64,000 bases of DNA from an uncultured Bacteroidales bacterium (lineage in GTDB: Bacteria > Bacteroidota > Bacteroidia > Bacteroidales > FEN-979): NCBI GenBank assembly GCA_903877385.1, contig CAIRDP010000027.1, positions 1 through 64,000 on the forward strand. The letters run 5' to 3'. This document shows, one piece after another, positions 8,968-18,154 of this stretch. The notes beneath the pieces were generated by a model, which was given only the letters and a program-made list of their open reading frames with translations, was not told where the DNA came from and searched no databases. Each line of letters starts with the position of its first letter. The first letter of the stretch is position 1. The position numbers and the translations under genes were made by a program.

Positions 8968-10128
8968 TCATATCCTCCGGATCAGTAAAATCGCTATCCA
9001 TATCAGGTAGAACAGGCAGAAAACCGGGACAGTGAAGCTCATCCCGAGAGAGATTGAGTCGGCAACAGCCCACATCAGGGACGGGGAAAAGGCCCCCAGG
9101 GGGATCGTTCCAATCATCATACCAGTCATCAGCCGGTTCTCCTCCTTTAACCTCTCCAATGAAAGTGACAGCATAAGCGGGAAAATATTGGCTGTCCCCA
9201 GGCCTGTGATTACCATTGCAATAAGCGAAAGGTCTTTTTGCCCGACAAACATTGAAGACAATCCAAGAATGCCCAAAATCCCCGAGATCAGGAAAAGATT
9301 TTCGGCCTTGATCCTTCCAAGCAGGAATACCCCGGCCAGCCTCCCTGTAAAAAATGAGACCATGAACAGCCCTATTCCGGGAATAACCATCTGCATAATC
9401 CTGGTCCCAAATGTTTCTGAAAAATAAAACGGCAGGAAATCCACCAGGCAAAATTCGGAACCTGCATACACAGCCAGCCCCCCCAGCATAAGGATAACAA
9501 ATTTGTTGGAAAGAAGAGCCCTGATGCTGAATTTGCCTTGTTCCCGTGTATCTTCCCGAACGGCAGGGTAATGGAAGATGAAGAGGCAAGCCACCGACAA
9601 TGCCAGAAAGGCGATCGAGATGTATATTAGCTTATGGCTCTCGTTTATCCAGTCTTTTGCTATTGAAGTCATTGCCATGCCCATGATCAGCCCCAATGAT
9701 TTGAACAGGTAAAGTATGGCTGTTTTCTTTGCATAACTTCCATTATCGCCAGGTGATATTATCAACCGGAGGCCTTCGGCCTGAACTAACAGGCTGCCCG
9801 CAAACAGAAACAGGGTGCTGAATAAAAGAAAATTCGAAGACTTTGCATAAACAAGGGGGATCAGCAGCCCCGGCAGGATTATGATAAGTGCGAACATCAG
9901 CTTAGTACGCCTGTCTTTGCCCTGCCTCATCATACTGAATAAAACGGGAAGAAGAGCCAGGACCAGCAAACCTGCGAAGGCCAGTGCACTTACATAGTAA
10001 TTATCCAGTATTACAAAATTGACATGCCGGTTAAGCCGCGGGAATAAGGCTTCAAAGAGACCAATGGTAAAGAAAGCCACAATGATGGCAGCAGGAATTT
10101 TTCTCTGGCTTATCTTCCCCGGCATCAT
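8968..10128 (-). CDS. MFS transporter (FHS/FucP-like)
   Basis: A 386-residue protein with about 12 hydrophobic helices and a central cytoplasmic loop near residue 190-210. Segments such as GLGTANIFPLMLSLSLER and VYAGSEFCLVDFLPFYF resemble the fucose/glucose/galactose:H+ symporter (FHS) branch of the major facilitator superfamily, so import of a monosaccharide is likely. It overlaps the upstream GH31 gene by four bases (ATGA). That suggests uptake of the sugar released by that hydrolase, probably glucose, although mannose released by the GH92/GH2 genes is also possible. No signal peptide is expected. Confidence 0.85.
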   Translation of the reverse strand: MMPGKISQRKIPAAIIVAFFTIGLFEALFPRLNRHVNFVILDNYYVSALAFAGLLVLALLPVLFSMMRQGKDRRTKLMFALIIILPGLLIPLVYAKSSNFLLFSTLFLFAGSLLVQAEGLRLIISPGDNGSYAKKTAILYLFKSLGLIMGMAMTSIAKDWINESHKLIYISIAFLALSVACLFIFHYPAVREDTREQGKFSIRALLSNKFVILMLGGLAVYAGSEFCLVDFLPFYFSETFGTRIMQMVIPGIGLFMVSFFTGRLAGVFLLGRIKAENLFLISGILGILGLSSMFVGQKDLSLIAMVITGLGTANIFPLMLSLSLERLKEENRLMTGMMIGTIPLGAFSPSLMWAVADSISLGMSFTVPVFCLFYLIWIAILLIRRI

Positions 10129-12545
10129 TTCCTGTACTCAAAAGATATGTTTAACTCGCCGGGTATAAAAGGCATAACTGCCGATTGGATGCCGTACGGT
10201 AAGTTTTGAACAGTATGGCTGCTCCCGTTTGCTTTAATGAAATTAATTAAAGGAAAGGTATGCAGCATAATCCTCACCCTGGTGAACTTCGAAGAAAATG
10301 AACCCTCAGCCTTTCCGATAATCAACCTCCTTTCGTCAGGATTATATTGAATCAGCCGCTTGCAAAAGGCTCCCTGCTCATAAGCATACGTCTTACCATC
10401 ATCTTCATAATACAGGTATGTATTGGGTAGCTTGCCTGCATAGATATGGAGATCAAGGGTATCGGAAGGTTTTTCGGATGTATTCTGGATCACCGACTGC
10501 ATGGGGATAATCCCTGAAGCCCTCACGAACACAGGCAGATCATCCAGGGGAGCTTCAACATTGACTTCCTGGCTGCCCGGGTAAAAGTCCCCGGAAGAAA
10601 GGCGGTACCAGCCGCCTGAGGGAAGATAGACTTTCGCATAATCCTGGGTGCATGAAACCGGCGCTATTAACAGGTTATCGCCGAAAAGGTATTCTTCCTG
10701 GTATTTCCACCACCAGATCTTTTCGTCATTTGTATAGTTGATTGCAAGACTCCTGGCAACAGGCAATCCGCAGTCAACAGAAGTATAAAAAGCAGAATAG
10801 ATATAAGGCAGCAGCCTGTAGCGCTGTGAGATCAGCTTTACCGAAGATTCCTCAACGCCTTCGCCAAGCGACCAGGGCTCTTTCCTGTTGGTTCCCTTAG
10901 CCGCATGGTTCCTGAAAAAAGGAGTATAAACCCCCATCGAAAGCCAGCGGACAAACAATTCTTTTGAGGGGGTCTCCATGAAGCCTCCCATATCGGGCCC
11001 CACAAAACTCAGGCCCGACAGTCCCATGCTGTTGACCAACCTGGCCGAAAGCAGCATATGCTCATCGGAAGCCACATTATCGCCGGTCCATACCGCCGAA
11101 TATCTCTGTATCCCTGCATATGCAGCCCTCGTGAGCACGAAAGGCCGCCTGCCGCCAAGGAGTTTTTTCGTTCCTTCAAAAGTGGCTCTCGACATGTTGA
11201 GACCGTAAACATTATGAGCCTGCCTGAGACTTGCCCCATGTCCGTCAAAGTCGAATTGCACAATATCGGGGATATTCTGTCCCCAGGCCGAAGGCTCGTT
11301 CATATCGTTCCAGAATCCTTCCACACCAGGATCTACGAGGTATTTAAAGGATGATCCCCACCATTGCCTTACTGACTCTTTGGTAAAATCAGGGAAATGG
11401 CATCTTCCCGGCCAAACGCTGCCGATATACCTGCTGCCATCGGGATATTTTACAAAATAGTCGTTCCTGATCCCTGCATCATAGGCAAAATACCCGGGTT
11501 CCACTTTTATGCCCGGGTCAACAATAGTTGCCACATGAAATCCCATGCCGTTAAGCTCAGCAACCAGAGCCCCGGGATTCGGGAACCCCTTTGGGTTCCA
11601 GGTAAAGATCTTGTACGAATTCATGTAATCAATATCAAGGTAGATCACATCGCAGGGGATCTTCTTTGCCCTGAATTCCTTAGCCACATCGAGGACTTCC
11701 GTATCGGGATAATAGCTCCAGCGGCTTTGCTGGAAACCAAGGCTCCAGTAGGGTGGGAGCGACATACGACCTGTAAGCCAGGTATAGTCTTTAATGATGC
11801 CTGCAATGGTCGAGGAAGCAAAGAAGTAATAATTCAATTGCCCCTCCTCAACCGAGAAGCGGCTGAAGAGATTATCAGTTGAAGCTGCAAAATCAAATTT
11901 CGTACGGGAGGAATTGTCAAGGAATATCCCGTAAGTAAGGCTGTCGTGTATCCCCATAAAAAACGGGATGCTAACGTAAAGTGGATCGGCATTGGAAGCA
12001 TAGGCAGGGATATCGGAATTCCACATCTCATATTTATTGTCTCGCCTGTTCAGGTTCCCGGTTTTCTCGCCAAGCCCTATAAATTTCTCATCAGCGAAAA
12101 GCTTGCGGTAACAGCTGATCTCAGTTCCCTGCCAGCCTGTGCCGAAAGGTGCATATTCCTCTGAAAGTACACGGTTTTTACTGTTTTTTATTTGAATGCG
12201 GATGGGGTTTTTCCTGATCTCAATCTTTAATGAATCTGTGGACAGGCTTATCTTTTCACCATCTTCAAGCATTCTGAAACCGCCTGGCTGAGGACTTGCG
12301 ATCACAGCATAAGAAAAGTCAGGGGCTGCCAGATCTTTATCGACCCTGATCCTGATCACCGTTGGGGAATAATACCGGATCCGGAGAGCCGCATTCCCGG
12401 CTTTGATCACAACTTCCCCGGCTGTGCTTTTCATGGATTTGAAATTCCCGATGAAGAAATTCTGCCCCTGCAGCCTGTTATGCGAAAATATCAACATACA
12501 GCCTGTGATTACAAGGGTGAATAAGATGCAGGTCTTTTTGCTCAT
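10125..12545 (-). CDS. GH31 alpha-glucosidase family protein
   Basis: An 806-residue exported protein (signal peptide about 1-28 ending RLQGQ). It has the GH31 N-terminal beta-sandwich, a (beta/alpha)8 barrel and C-terminal beta domains. The nucleophile Asp414 lies in GFWNDMNEPSAW, and the acid/base Asp is in VWTGDNVASDEHM. The WNDMNEPS form is that of alpha-glucosidases and N-glycan glucosidase II, not the KTDFGE form of alpha-xylosidases, so hydrolysis of alpha-glucosides is expected. It overlaps the MFS gene by ATGA and lies about 97 bp downstream of hypD, in the same orientation. That 97 bp gap shows no clear terminator or promoter. Confidence 0.9.
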   Translation of the reverse strand: MSKKTCILFTLVITGCMLIFSHNRLQGQNFFIGNFKSMKSTAGEVVIKAGNAALRIRYYSPTVIRIRVDKDLAAPDFSYAVIASPQPGGFRMLEDGEKISLSTDSLKIEIRKNPIRIQIKNSKNRVLSEEYAPFGTGWQGTEISCYRKLFADEKFIGLGEKTGNLNRRDNKYEMWNSDIPAYASNADPLYVSIPFFMGIHDSLTYGIFLDNSSRTKFDFAASTDNLFSRFSVEEGQLNYYFFASSTIAGIIKDYTWLTGRMSLPPYWSLGFQQSRWSYYPDTEVLDVAKEFRAKKIPCDVIYLDIDYMNSYKIFTWNPKGFPNPGALVAELNGMGFHVATIVDPGIKVEPGYFAYDAGIRNDYFVKYPDGSRYIGSVWPGRCHFPDFTKESVRQWWGSSFKYLVDPGVEGFWNDMNEPSAWGQNIPDIVQFDFDGHGASLRQAHNVYGLNMSRATFEGTKKLLGGRRPFVLTRAAYAGIQRYSAVWTGDNVASDEHMLLSARLVNSMGLSGLSFVGPDMGGFMETPSKELFVRWLSMGVYTPFFRNHAAKGTNRKEPWSLGEGVEESSVKLISQRYRLLPYIYSAFYTSVDCGLPVARSLAINYTNDEKIWWWKYQEEYLFGDNLLIAPVSCTQDYAKVYLPSGGWYRLSSGDFYPGSQEVNVEAPLDDLPVFVRASGIIPMQSVIQNTSEKPSDTLDLHIYAGKLPNTYLYYEDDGKTYAYEQGAFCKRLIQYNPDERRLIIGKAEGSFSSKFTRVRIMLHTFPLINFIKANGSSHTVQNLPYGIQSAVMPFIPGELNISFEYRK

Positions 12546-12641
12546 AGTAAACTGATTTAATCTCCCTCGTTAAATTTCCCGCAGATTGCTGCAGAATCGG
12601 GGGCCGGTGTTCATATCATTGGTCTCAAATGTATTACTGAT

Positions 12642-15005
12642 TCACACTCCTTCGTGCTCGGTGCGCCTGATGATCTCATTCTGAAGATCTTCACCCAGGT
12701 CATTAAAGTAGTCACTGTAGCCAGCAACCCTCACGATGAGATCCCTGTGTTTCTCAGGATATTTCTGAGCATCCCTGAGTGTTGCTGCACTTACCACGTT
12801 AAATTGTATGTGGTGCCCGTCCATCCTGAAATATCCCCTGATAAGGCTGGTAAGTTTTGCTATTGCTTCCTGCCCGTCAAAGAATGAAGGGGAGAATTTC
12901 TGGTTGAGAAGGGTCCCGCCTGTAAGAAGCTGGTCTATCTTGGCTGCCGATTTCAGAACCGCTGTGGGTCCTTTATGGTCGGCTCCCTGGAAAGGGGATA
13001 TGCCTTCCGAAAGCGGCTGGCCTGCCATCCTCCCGTCGGGCAAAGCGCCGATCACGCTCCCGAAATACACATGCGAAGTGGTAGGCAGCATATTAATCCT
13101 GTGCCTGCCGCCCACCGAGGTGGGCTTACTGTCGACCGCTTTAAAAAACATTCCAAAGACAAGCCTGGCCTGTTCATCGGCATAATCGTCATCATTCCCG
13201 TACTTCGGAGTATGGTAAACCAGTTCTTTCCTGAATTCTTCAAAGTCCATGAAATCGGCTGAGAGTGCCTTAAGCAGGCCTTTCATGGTAATGGTCTTCT
13301 TATCGAATACATGATATTTAATGGAGGTCAGTGCATCGGTGATGCTTCCGAGTCCCACTCCCTGTATGTAGGTCGTATTGTACCTGGCCCCTCCTGCATT
13401 GTAATCCATGCCGTTCCTGATACAATCATCAATAAAAAGGCTAAGAAAGGGCACCGGCATCTGGCCGGCAAATATCCTGTGGATCATATTGTTCCCCCTG
13501 ATCTTCACAGCCGTAAGATATTCAAGTTGCTGCCCAAAGGCCTCTGCCAGGTCTTCAAAGGAGGCAAATGTCTCAGGATTGGCTGTTTTTATGCCTGCCT
13601 GTTTCCCTGTACGTGTGTCAAAGCCTTCGTTAAGGGTAAGTTCGAGGACTTTTGCAAGGTTGAAATAGCCCGACAGTATATAGGCTTCGGTGCCGAAAGC
13701 CCCGGCTTCAACACAACCGCTGGCCCCACCGTTGCGGGCATCTTCCAGTGATTTTCCCTGCCTTACCAGTTCCTGGGTAATTGCATCGGTATTGAAGTAG
13801 GAGGGCTGGCCAAAGCCGGTTTTCGTGATCTGCAGGGTCCTGTGGATAAAGCTGTCGGGATTCTTTTTGCTGACCTGCACCATCGAACTGGGCTGAAGCA
13901 GGCGCATTTCCTCAATCACATCAAGGATGATGAATGTAAGCTCGTTTACCGCATCCGTGCCGTCGGCTTTTACACCCCCCAGATTGATCAGGCAGAAATC
14001 GGTATAGGTATTGCTTTCAAGGGCGGTAACCCCGACTTTGGGAGGTGATGGATGATTGTTGAATTTGATCCAGAAACTCAGTAAAAGTTCCACTGCCTTT
14101 TCTTTGTCCAGGGTCCCGTCTTCAAGACCCTTCCTGTAAAATGGAAGCAGGTGCTGGTCGAGCCGGCCGGGGTTAAAAGAGTCCCAGGGGTTCAATTCGG
14201 TGATTACGCCAAGGTGGACAAACCAGTAATACTGCAAAGCTTCATGAAAAGTTTCAGGTGCATAAGCCGGGACACGACGGCAAATCAAGGCCATCTTCAT
14301 AAGCTCGGCTTTCCTGTTTTTAGCTGGTTCTTTTTTAGCAAGTTTTTCAAGTTCCGCTGCATGCCTTTCGGCAAATGAGATGAGAGCTTTAGCCGCAATT
14401 TCCATGGCTTTAAGCTCTTCTCTCTTTTCAAAAGCCGCGGAATCATTAATGAAATCAAGCCTGCCGGCCTCTTCGCCTATCTGTTTAACCAGGTCGGTCA
14501 TCCCGAACCTGTATATTTTATTACCAAGGACGGTATGGCCAGGGGCCCTCTGTTCCTGGAATTCGGTGAAAATTCCGGCTTCATATGCATTGAGCCATTC
14601 CACGGGCAGGGAATTCATGATCCTTTCGCGATTGCTGCGTCCTTTCCAGAATGGTATGATTTTTTCGGCATAAACCCTGCGAACGGATTCATCAACTTTA
14701 AATGAAACTTTTTTACGGGAATCAAGGATTTCCAGGTCTTCAAGGCTGTGAAGGCAGATCTCGGGATAAGTGGGACAGGCTTTTGGGGCAGGCCCCCTTT
14801 CACCTGTTATGAGTTCCCCATCGTTGATGCAAACAGACTTTTTACCCAGGATATAGTCAAAGGCCATGGCCCTGCCAACAGGCAGCGAAAACTGGCTGAC
14901 AATGCCTGTTTCATAAAATTCTGTAAGCAGGATGGCACGTTCGGCACTGATGCAGTTTACGGCATTCAGGCTTTGCTCCCGTAGTTTCTTTATTCTGTCA
15001 TTCAT
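12642..15005 (-). CDS. hypD: trans-4-hydroxy-L-proline dehydratase (glycyl radical enzyme)
   Basis: A 787-residue glycyl radical enzyme. The thiyl-radical Cys431 and general-base Glu433 are in SGCVEAG, and the glycyl radical Gly762 is in VRVAGYSDYFNDL. The N-terminus (KKLREQSLNA..ISAERAILLTE), INDGELITGERG, EQRAPGHTV, WFVHLGVITELN, PKYGNDDDYADE, MLPTTSHVYFG and DGHHIQFNV all match, from memory, the characterised Clostridioides difficile HypD, with active-site residues at nearly the same positions. HypD dehydrates 4-hydroxyproline to delta-1-pyrroline-5-carboxylate in the anaerobic cytoplasm; a pyrroline-5-carboxylate reductase would then give proline, but none is in the window. Its activase gene lies 21 bp upstream. 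Other GCVE enzymes (glycerol or diol dehydratase, choline lyase) are less similar in these motifs. Confidence 0.92.
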   Translation of the reverse strand: MNDRIKKLREQSLNAVNCISAERAILLTEFYETGIVSQFSLPVGRAMAFDYILGKKSVCINDGELITGERGPAPKACPTYPEICLHSLEDLEILDSRKKVSFKVDESVRRVYAEKIIPFWKGRSNRERIMNSLPVEWLNAYEAGIFTEFQEQRAPGHTVLGNKIYRFGMTDLVKQIGEEAGRLDFINDSAAFEKREELKAMEIAAKALISFAERHAAELEKLAKKEPAKNRKAELMKMALICRRVPAYAPETFHEALQYYWFVHLGVITELNPWDSFNPGRLDQHLLPFYRKGLEDGTLDKEKAVELLLSFWIKFNNHPSPPKVGVTALESNTYTDFCLINLGGVKADGTDAVNELTFIILDVIEEMRLLQPSSMVQVSKKNPDSFIHRTLQITKTGFGQPSYFNTDAITQELVRQGKSLEDARNGGASGCVEAGAFGTEAYILSGYFNLAKVLELTLNEGFDTRTGKQAGIKTANPETFASFEDLAEAFGQQLEYLTAVKIRGNNMIHRIFAGQMPVPFLSLFIDDCIRNGMDYNAGGARYNTTYIQGVGLGSITDALTSIKYHVFDKKTITMKGLLKALSADFMDFEEFRKELVYHTPKYGNDDDYADEQARLVFGMFFKAVDSKPTSVGGRHRINMLPTTSHVYFGSVIGALPDGRMAGQPLSEGISPFQGADHKGPTAVLKSAAKIDQLLTGGTLLNQKFSPSFFDGQEAIAKLTSLIRGYFRMDGHHIQFNVVSAATLRDAQKYPEKHRDLIVRVAGYSDYFNDLGEDLQNEIIRRTEHEGV

Positions 15006-15026
15006 ATAATGTGATTTCGCTGTTTT

Positions 15027-15827
15027 TTATCCGCCTGTTTTTACGGTATAACCAAGCCCTTCCAGCTCAGTCTTTCTCCCCTGTAGAGCTTCCATGGGCA
15101 TGCTTTTAATATTCTTCATGGAGTTCAGCTTCCCGAACCTTTTATACTTGTTTCCCGCTGCAGCATGGTAAGGCAAAAGATTGATCTCTCTCACCCGGGG
15201 TTTTATCCGCTCGAGAAACAATTTCAAAGCTCCGAAATTTTCATCCGAATCATTGATCCCCGGAATTACAGGCAACCTTATAATGATCTCTTTCCCAAAT
15301 CCGGCAAGCTTCAGTAAATTTTCAAGGATCTGCTTGTTCGAAACCCCTGTATATTTCAAATGAAGCGCCTCATCCATAAGCTTCAGATCATAAAGATACA
15401 AATCTACATAATTCATAGTCGCGGCAAGCTGGTTCCAATTAACATACCCGCATGTATCCAGGGCCACATTCAATCCCCTGGCTTTCATTTCACCCAGCAA
15501 GGCCAGCAGGAAATCAGCCTGGGATGTTGGTTCCCCTCCCGAAACAGTGATACCTCCTCCCGATTCATCATAAAAAACCCTGTCTTTTTCAACTTCTTCA
15601 ATGATCTCATCCACATTCATCCATAAGCCCGACACTTCCTCCTCCTTAAAAATCCTTCCCTCAAGTGAAAGATTTTTAATGGTTGTCTCGGGAAAACCAT
15701 ACTGGCTTTCGGGGTTGTGGCACCATATGCACGAAAGGGGGCAACCCTTAAAAAAAACAGTGGTCCTGATCCCCGGCCCGTCGTGAACTGTAAACCTCCT
15801 GATATCAAAAACCAGTCCCTGCATCAT
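15027..15827 (-). CDS. Glycyl radical enzyme activase (radical SAM), partner of HypD
   Basis: A 266-residue radical SAM protein starting with the activase signature FDIRRFTVHDGPGIRTTVFFKGC. The [4Fe-4S] cluster Cys29, Cys33 and Cys36 form CxxxCxxC in GCPLSCIWCHNPES, and SGGEPTSQ is the SAM-binding GGE motif. It would install the glycyl radical on HypD Gly762. Unlike most activases of non-PFL glycyl radical enzymes, it has no Cys-rich ferredoxin-like insert after the radical SAM motif: only one other Cys (DTCGY) is present. It is 21 bp upstream of hypD and co-directional, so it is certainly its partner. The start is ATG-ATG at 15827. Confidence 0.93.
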   Translation of the reverse strand: MMQGLVFDIRRFTVHDGPGIRTTVFFKGCPLSCIWCHNPESQYGFPETTIKNLSLEGRIFKEEEVSGLWMNVDEIIEEVEKDRVFYDESGGGITVSGGEPTSQADFLLALLGEMKARGLNVALDTCGYVNWNQLAATMNYVDLYLYDLKLMDEALHLKYTGVSNKQILENLLKLAGFGKEIIIRLPVIPGINDSDENFGALKLFLERIKPRVREINLLPYHAAAGNKYKRFGKLNSMKNIKSMPMEALQGRKTELEGLGYTVKTGG

Positions 15828-15870
15828 CTTTTCTATAGTGAGAATATGCGGTAAATGCCATCCTCAATTA

Positions 15871-17220
15871 TCATTTATTATCTTTATTTTGCTCAGTGTA
15901 ATACCTTATCATCCTGATAATTGCCTGCCGGCATACAGGGCAGAATCCCTGGGCTTCGTTCGATTTCATTCGGCAATCCATTCCCGGGCTGTACACTCCC
16001 TTGCCAAGATAACCTCCGCCTTCAAACATACCGGTAACATCCTTGTATTTCTGCAGCCTGGGTGTTGGTATAGGAACGCTGTCGGGGACCATTGACTTCC
16101 ATTTGGAAGCAAAGTCAACGTTGGTGGTTAAATTAGGTTCCCAGGGCTCAACCTTAAGATTATAGAAATCGGAGTAGGTTACATCAGAAGTATAGTATTC
16201 ATCTCCAAGCCCTGCAAAAGAATGCCCGAATTCATGCACCGCCACTATCCTTGAATACTGGTTGTCGATAGTCCCTTCACAGTAATGATTATAAAAACCG
16301 CCTCCACCGTAGCGTTTTGAATTTACAATGACGAATATGGCGTCGGAGGGGACATTGGCCGCAATATCATAAATGGCCCTGGTGTCGAAACTGGTAAGGT
16401 AACGGTCCATGTCGAAGGTGTAAAAGCTGCTGTGAATGTTTGTATTCACATACAGTTCCTTTCCCGGTATGGTTACCCCTGATTCATCCGAAGGGGACAT
16501 TATTGCATAAAAATTGAATTTATCGCCGAAGCTGCTGTAGGGTTCAACCGACATGAAATAATCGCATAGCGAGCGTGCATCCTCTATGAATTTAGGCATT
16601 TCAGCCTCGGTGTAGCCTTCGGCCATAAACGCCACATCAACGTGATCTTCAGGAGCCCCCGAGTATTTTATTTTTTCAACTTTAAGCCGGTGGATGCTGT
16701 CTTTCAGAATAAAGTAATCGTCGGGTCTCAGTTTCATTTCATACATTTTCTCAAACATACCGGTTTCATAGGACCTTTTTTCGATCAGGAAATTCATGGT
16801 TTTTTTTGGAAAAGGCATGGTGGCAACCATTGGGAATGCCCTGCGGATCTGTTTTGCTTCGGGAGTCCCCCTCCATTCCTGGAAAAGGCTGCTGAATCCT
16901 TTCGCAAACAACAGCTTCCCTGATGCGGAATCGATGAGAATATAACGGTAGGTCCCGGTATTCATTAAAGCTGTCAGATCGGCGTGGGGACCACCCCAGT
17001 AAGGTTCTTCCCTCATCTCCCTGAAAAACACGTTTTCCTCGGTACTGTTCCCGGCCAGGAAATAATCTATCCTCAGGGTTTTATTGAGGAAGTACTCATC
17101 GAACTGCCCGGGGAGATGGCTGACTGCAGGGGCCGGGGAAGCCTTATCCTGTGCTGAAAGCAAGCAGGGGATGATAAGAAGTAACGCAAGAATTGAAAGG
17201 TTTTTCATTGATAGTATCAT
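15871..17220 (-). CDS. M64 (IgA-peptidase-like) zinc metallopeptidase, exported
   Basis: A 449-residue exported protein. The signal peptide core is LSILALLLIIPCLLSA, and a second ATG at 17208 (MKNLSIL) may be the true start. The N-terminal beta domain (about 30-200) is the usual M64 N-domain. The catalytic domain has HEFGHSFAGLGDEY near residue 328: two zinc-binding His, the catalytic Glu, and a downstream Asp-Glu as expected for family M64. M64 peptidases were first described as IgA proteases, and Bacteroidota homologues are probably general glycoprotein peptidases. The C-terminus is Cys-rich (DCRMKSNEAQGFCPVCRQA). It lies between the DMT transporter and the HypD activase in the same strand, consistent with degradation of glycoproteins. 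Confidence 0.87.
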   Translation of the reverse strand: MILSMKNLSILALLLIIPCLLSAQDKASPAPAVSHLPGQFDEYFLNKTLRIDYFLAGNSTEENVFFREMREEPYWGGPHADLTALMNTGTYRYILIDSASGKLLFAKGFSSLFQEWRGTPEAKQIRRAFPMVATMPFPKKTMNFLIEKRSYETGMFEKMYEMKLRPDDYFILKDSIHRLKVEKIKYSGAPEDHVDVAFMAEGYTEAEMPKFIEDARSLCDYFMSVEPYSSFGDKFNFYAIMSPSDESGVTIPGKELYVNTNIHSSFYTFDMDRYLTSFDTRAIYDIAANVPSDAIFVIVNSKRYGGGGFYNHYCEGTIDNQYSRIVAVHEFGHSFAGLGDEYYTSDVTYSDFYNLKVEPWEPNLTTNVDFASKWKSMVPDSVPIPTPRLQKYKDVTGMFEGGGYLGKGVYSPGMDCRMKSNEAQGFCPVCRQAIIRMIRYYTEQNKDNK

Positions 17221-17263
17221 TGTTTAATGATTGAATATTGATATTCTCTGATCGCTTGCTTGT

Positions 17264-18154
17264 TCATGTGGATTTCCCTTTTAACTGGACCATGACAGTC
17301 CCTGAAAGCATTAAAAAGCAACCTGCAAACATACGCAAACTCATAGTCTCTCCAAGCAGCAGCATTCCGCCTATAACAGCAAAAACAGCTTCCAGCCCAA
17401 GGATGATGCTTACGTAGGCCGGGTGGGCGGTTTTTTGCGCTATGATCTGCAGAGTATAGGCCAGCCCAACCGAAAGTATGCCTCCATAGCAGATTGGTAG
17501 CCAGGCTTTCAGGATTTTGGCCATGCTGATTATCTCGATCGAGAATGCTACGCAAAGATTGATGAAAGCCGTGATCGAAAACTGTATCACGGCAAGAAGT
17601 ATGGAATCCATCCGGGGTGAAAGCCAGCCTATAAACAACACATGAAATGTGAAAACGAAAGAACACATCAGCAGAAGCGAGTCCCCGGGGGCAAGGCTGA
17701 AGCCCCTGGTAACGCTGAGGAAGTAAAGACCTGCCATGGAAAGCAATACCCCGGCCCAGATATACCAGTTGCTCCTTTGGCCGAAAAACAAACCGATCAC
17801 GGGAACGAAAGCAACATAAAGTTCGGTAAGAAAGCCTGCTTTGCCTGCTGTGGTTTTCTGAAGGCCAAGCTGCTGCAATGCAACTCCGGCAAAAAGGAAA
17901 AGTCCGGTGAGCAGGCTGCCCATCAGTATCTTGTTGCGCTCCCCGGTCCTTGCTGGAAACAGCATAGGCCCACCCTTACTGAGTCTTTTGTAAAAAAACG
18001 GCAGCAGCACCAATACGCCCAGCGAAAACCTGACCCCGTTGTACGTATAAGGACCAACATAATCCATCCCCACCCTCTGGGCAACAAAGGCAAATCCCCA
18101 GATGGCGGCGGCAAGCAAAAGGATAAGATCGGCTTTAACTTTCGCTGTGATCAT
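17264..18154 (-). CDS. DMT-superfamily (EamA) transporter
   Basis: A 296-residue protein of two EamA repeats, about ten hydrophobic helices, starting LILLLAAAIWGFAFVAQRVGMDYVGPYTYNGVRF, the typical first-helix form of drug/metabolite transporters. The second repeat begins near residue 150 and has the motif ILGLEAVFAVIGGMLLLGETMS. The substrate cannot be deduced; relatives move amino acids or nucleotide sugars, or act as exporters. It overlaps the GH92 stop by four bases (ATGA at 18151-18154), so translation is coupled, and it ends 44 bp before the M64 gene. An amino acid or glycan-derived metabolite is plausible from context. Confidence 0.88.
   Translation of the reverse strand: MITAKVKADLILLLAAAIWGFAFVAQRVGMDYVGPYTYNGVRFSLGVLVLLPFFYKRLSKGGPMLFPARTGERNKILMGSLLTGLFLFAGVALQQLGLQKTTAGKAGFLTELYVAFVPVIGLFFGQRSNWYIWAGVLLSMAGLYFLSVTRGFSLAPGDSLLLMCSFVFTFHVLFIGWLSPRMDSILLAVIQFSITAFINLCVAFSIEIISMAKILKAWLPICYGGILSVGLAYTLQIIAQKTAHPAYVSIILGLEAVFAVIGGMLLLGETMSLRMFAGCFLMLSGTVMVQLKGKST

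Noticed and set aside
8927-9589. N-terminal 220-residue extension of the transglutaminase-like ORF
   Set aside because: It overlaps the MFS gene on the same strand in another frame and lacks any domain character; the lipoprotein signal starts at 8926.
17217-17666. A 149-residue minus-strand ORF
   Set aside because: It lies in an alternative frame of the DMT transporter gene and has no plausible protein features.
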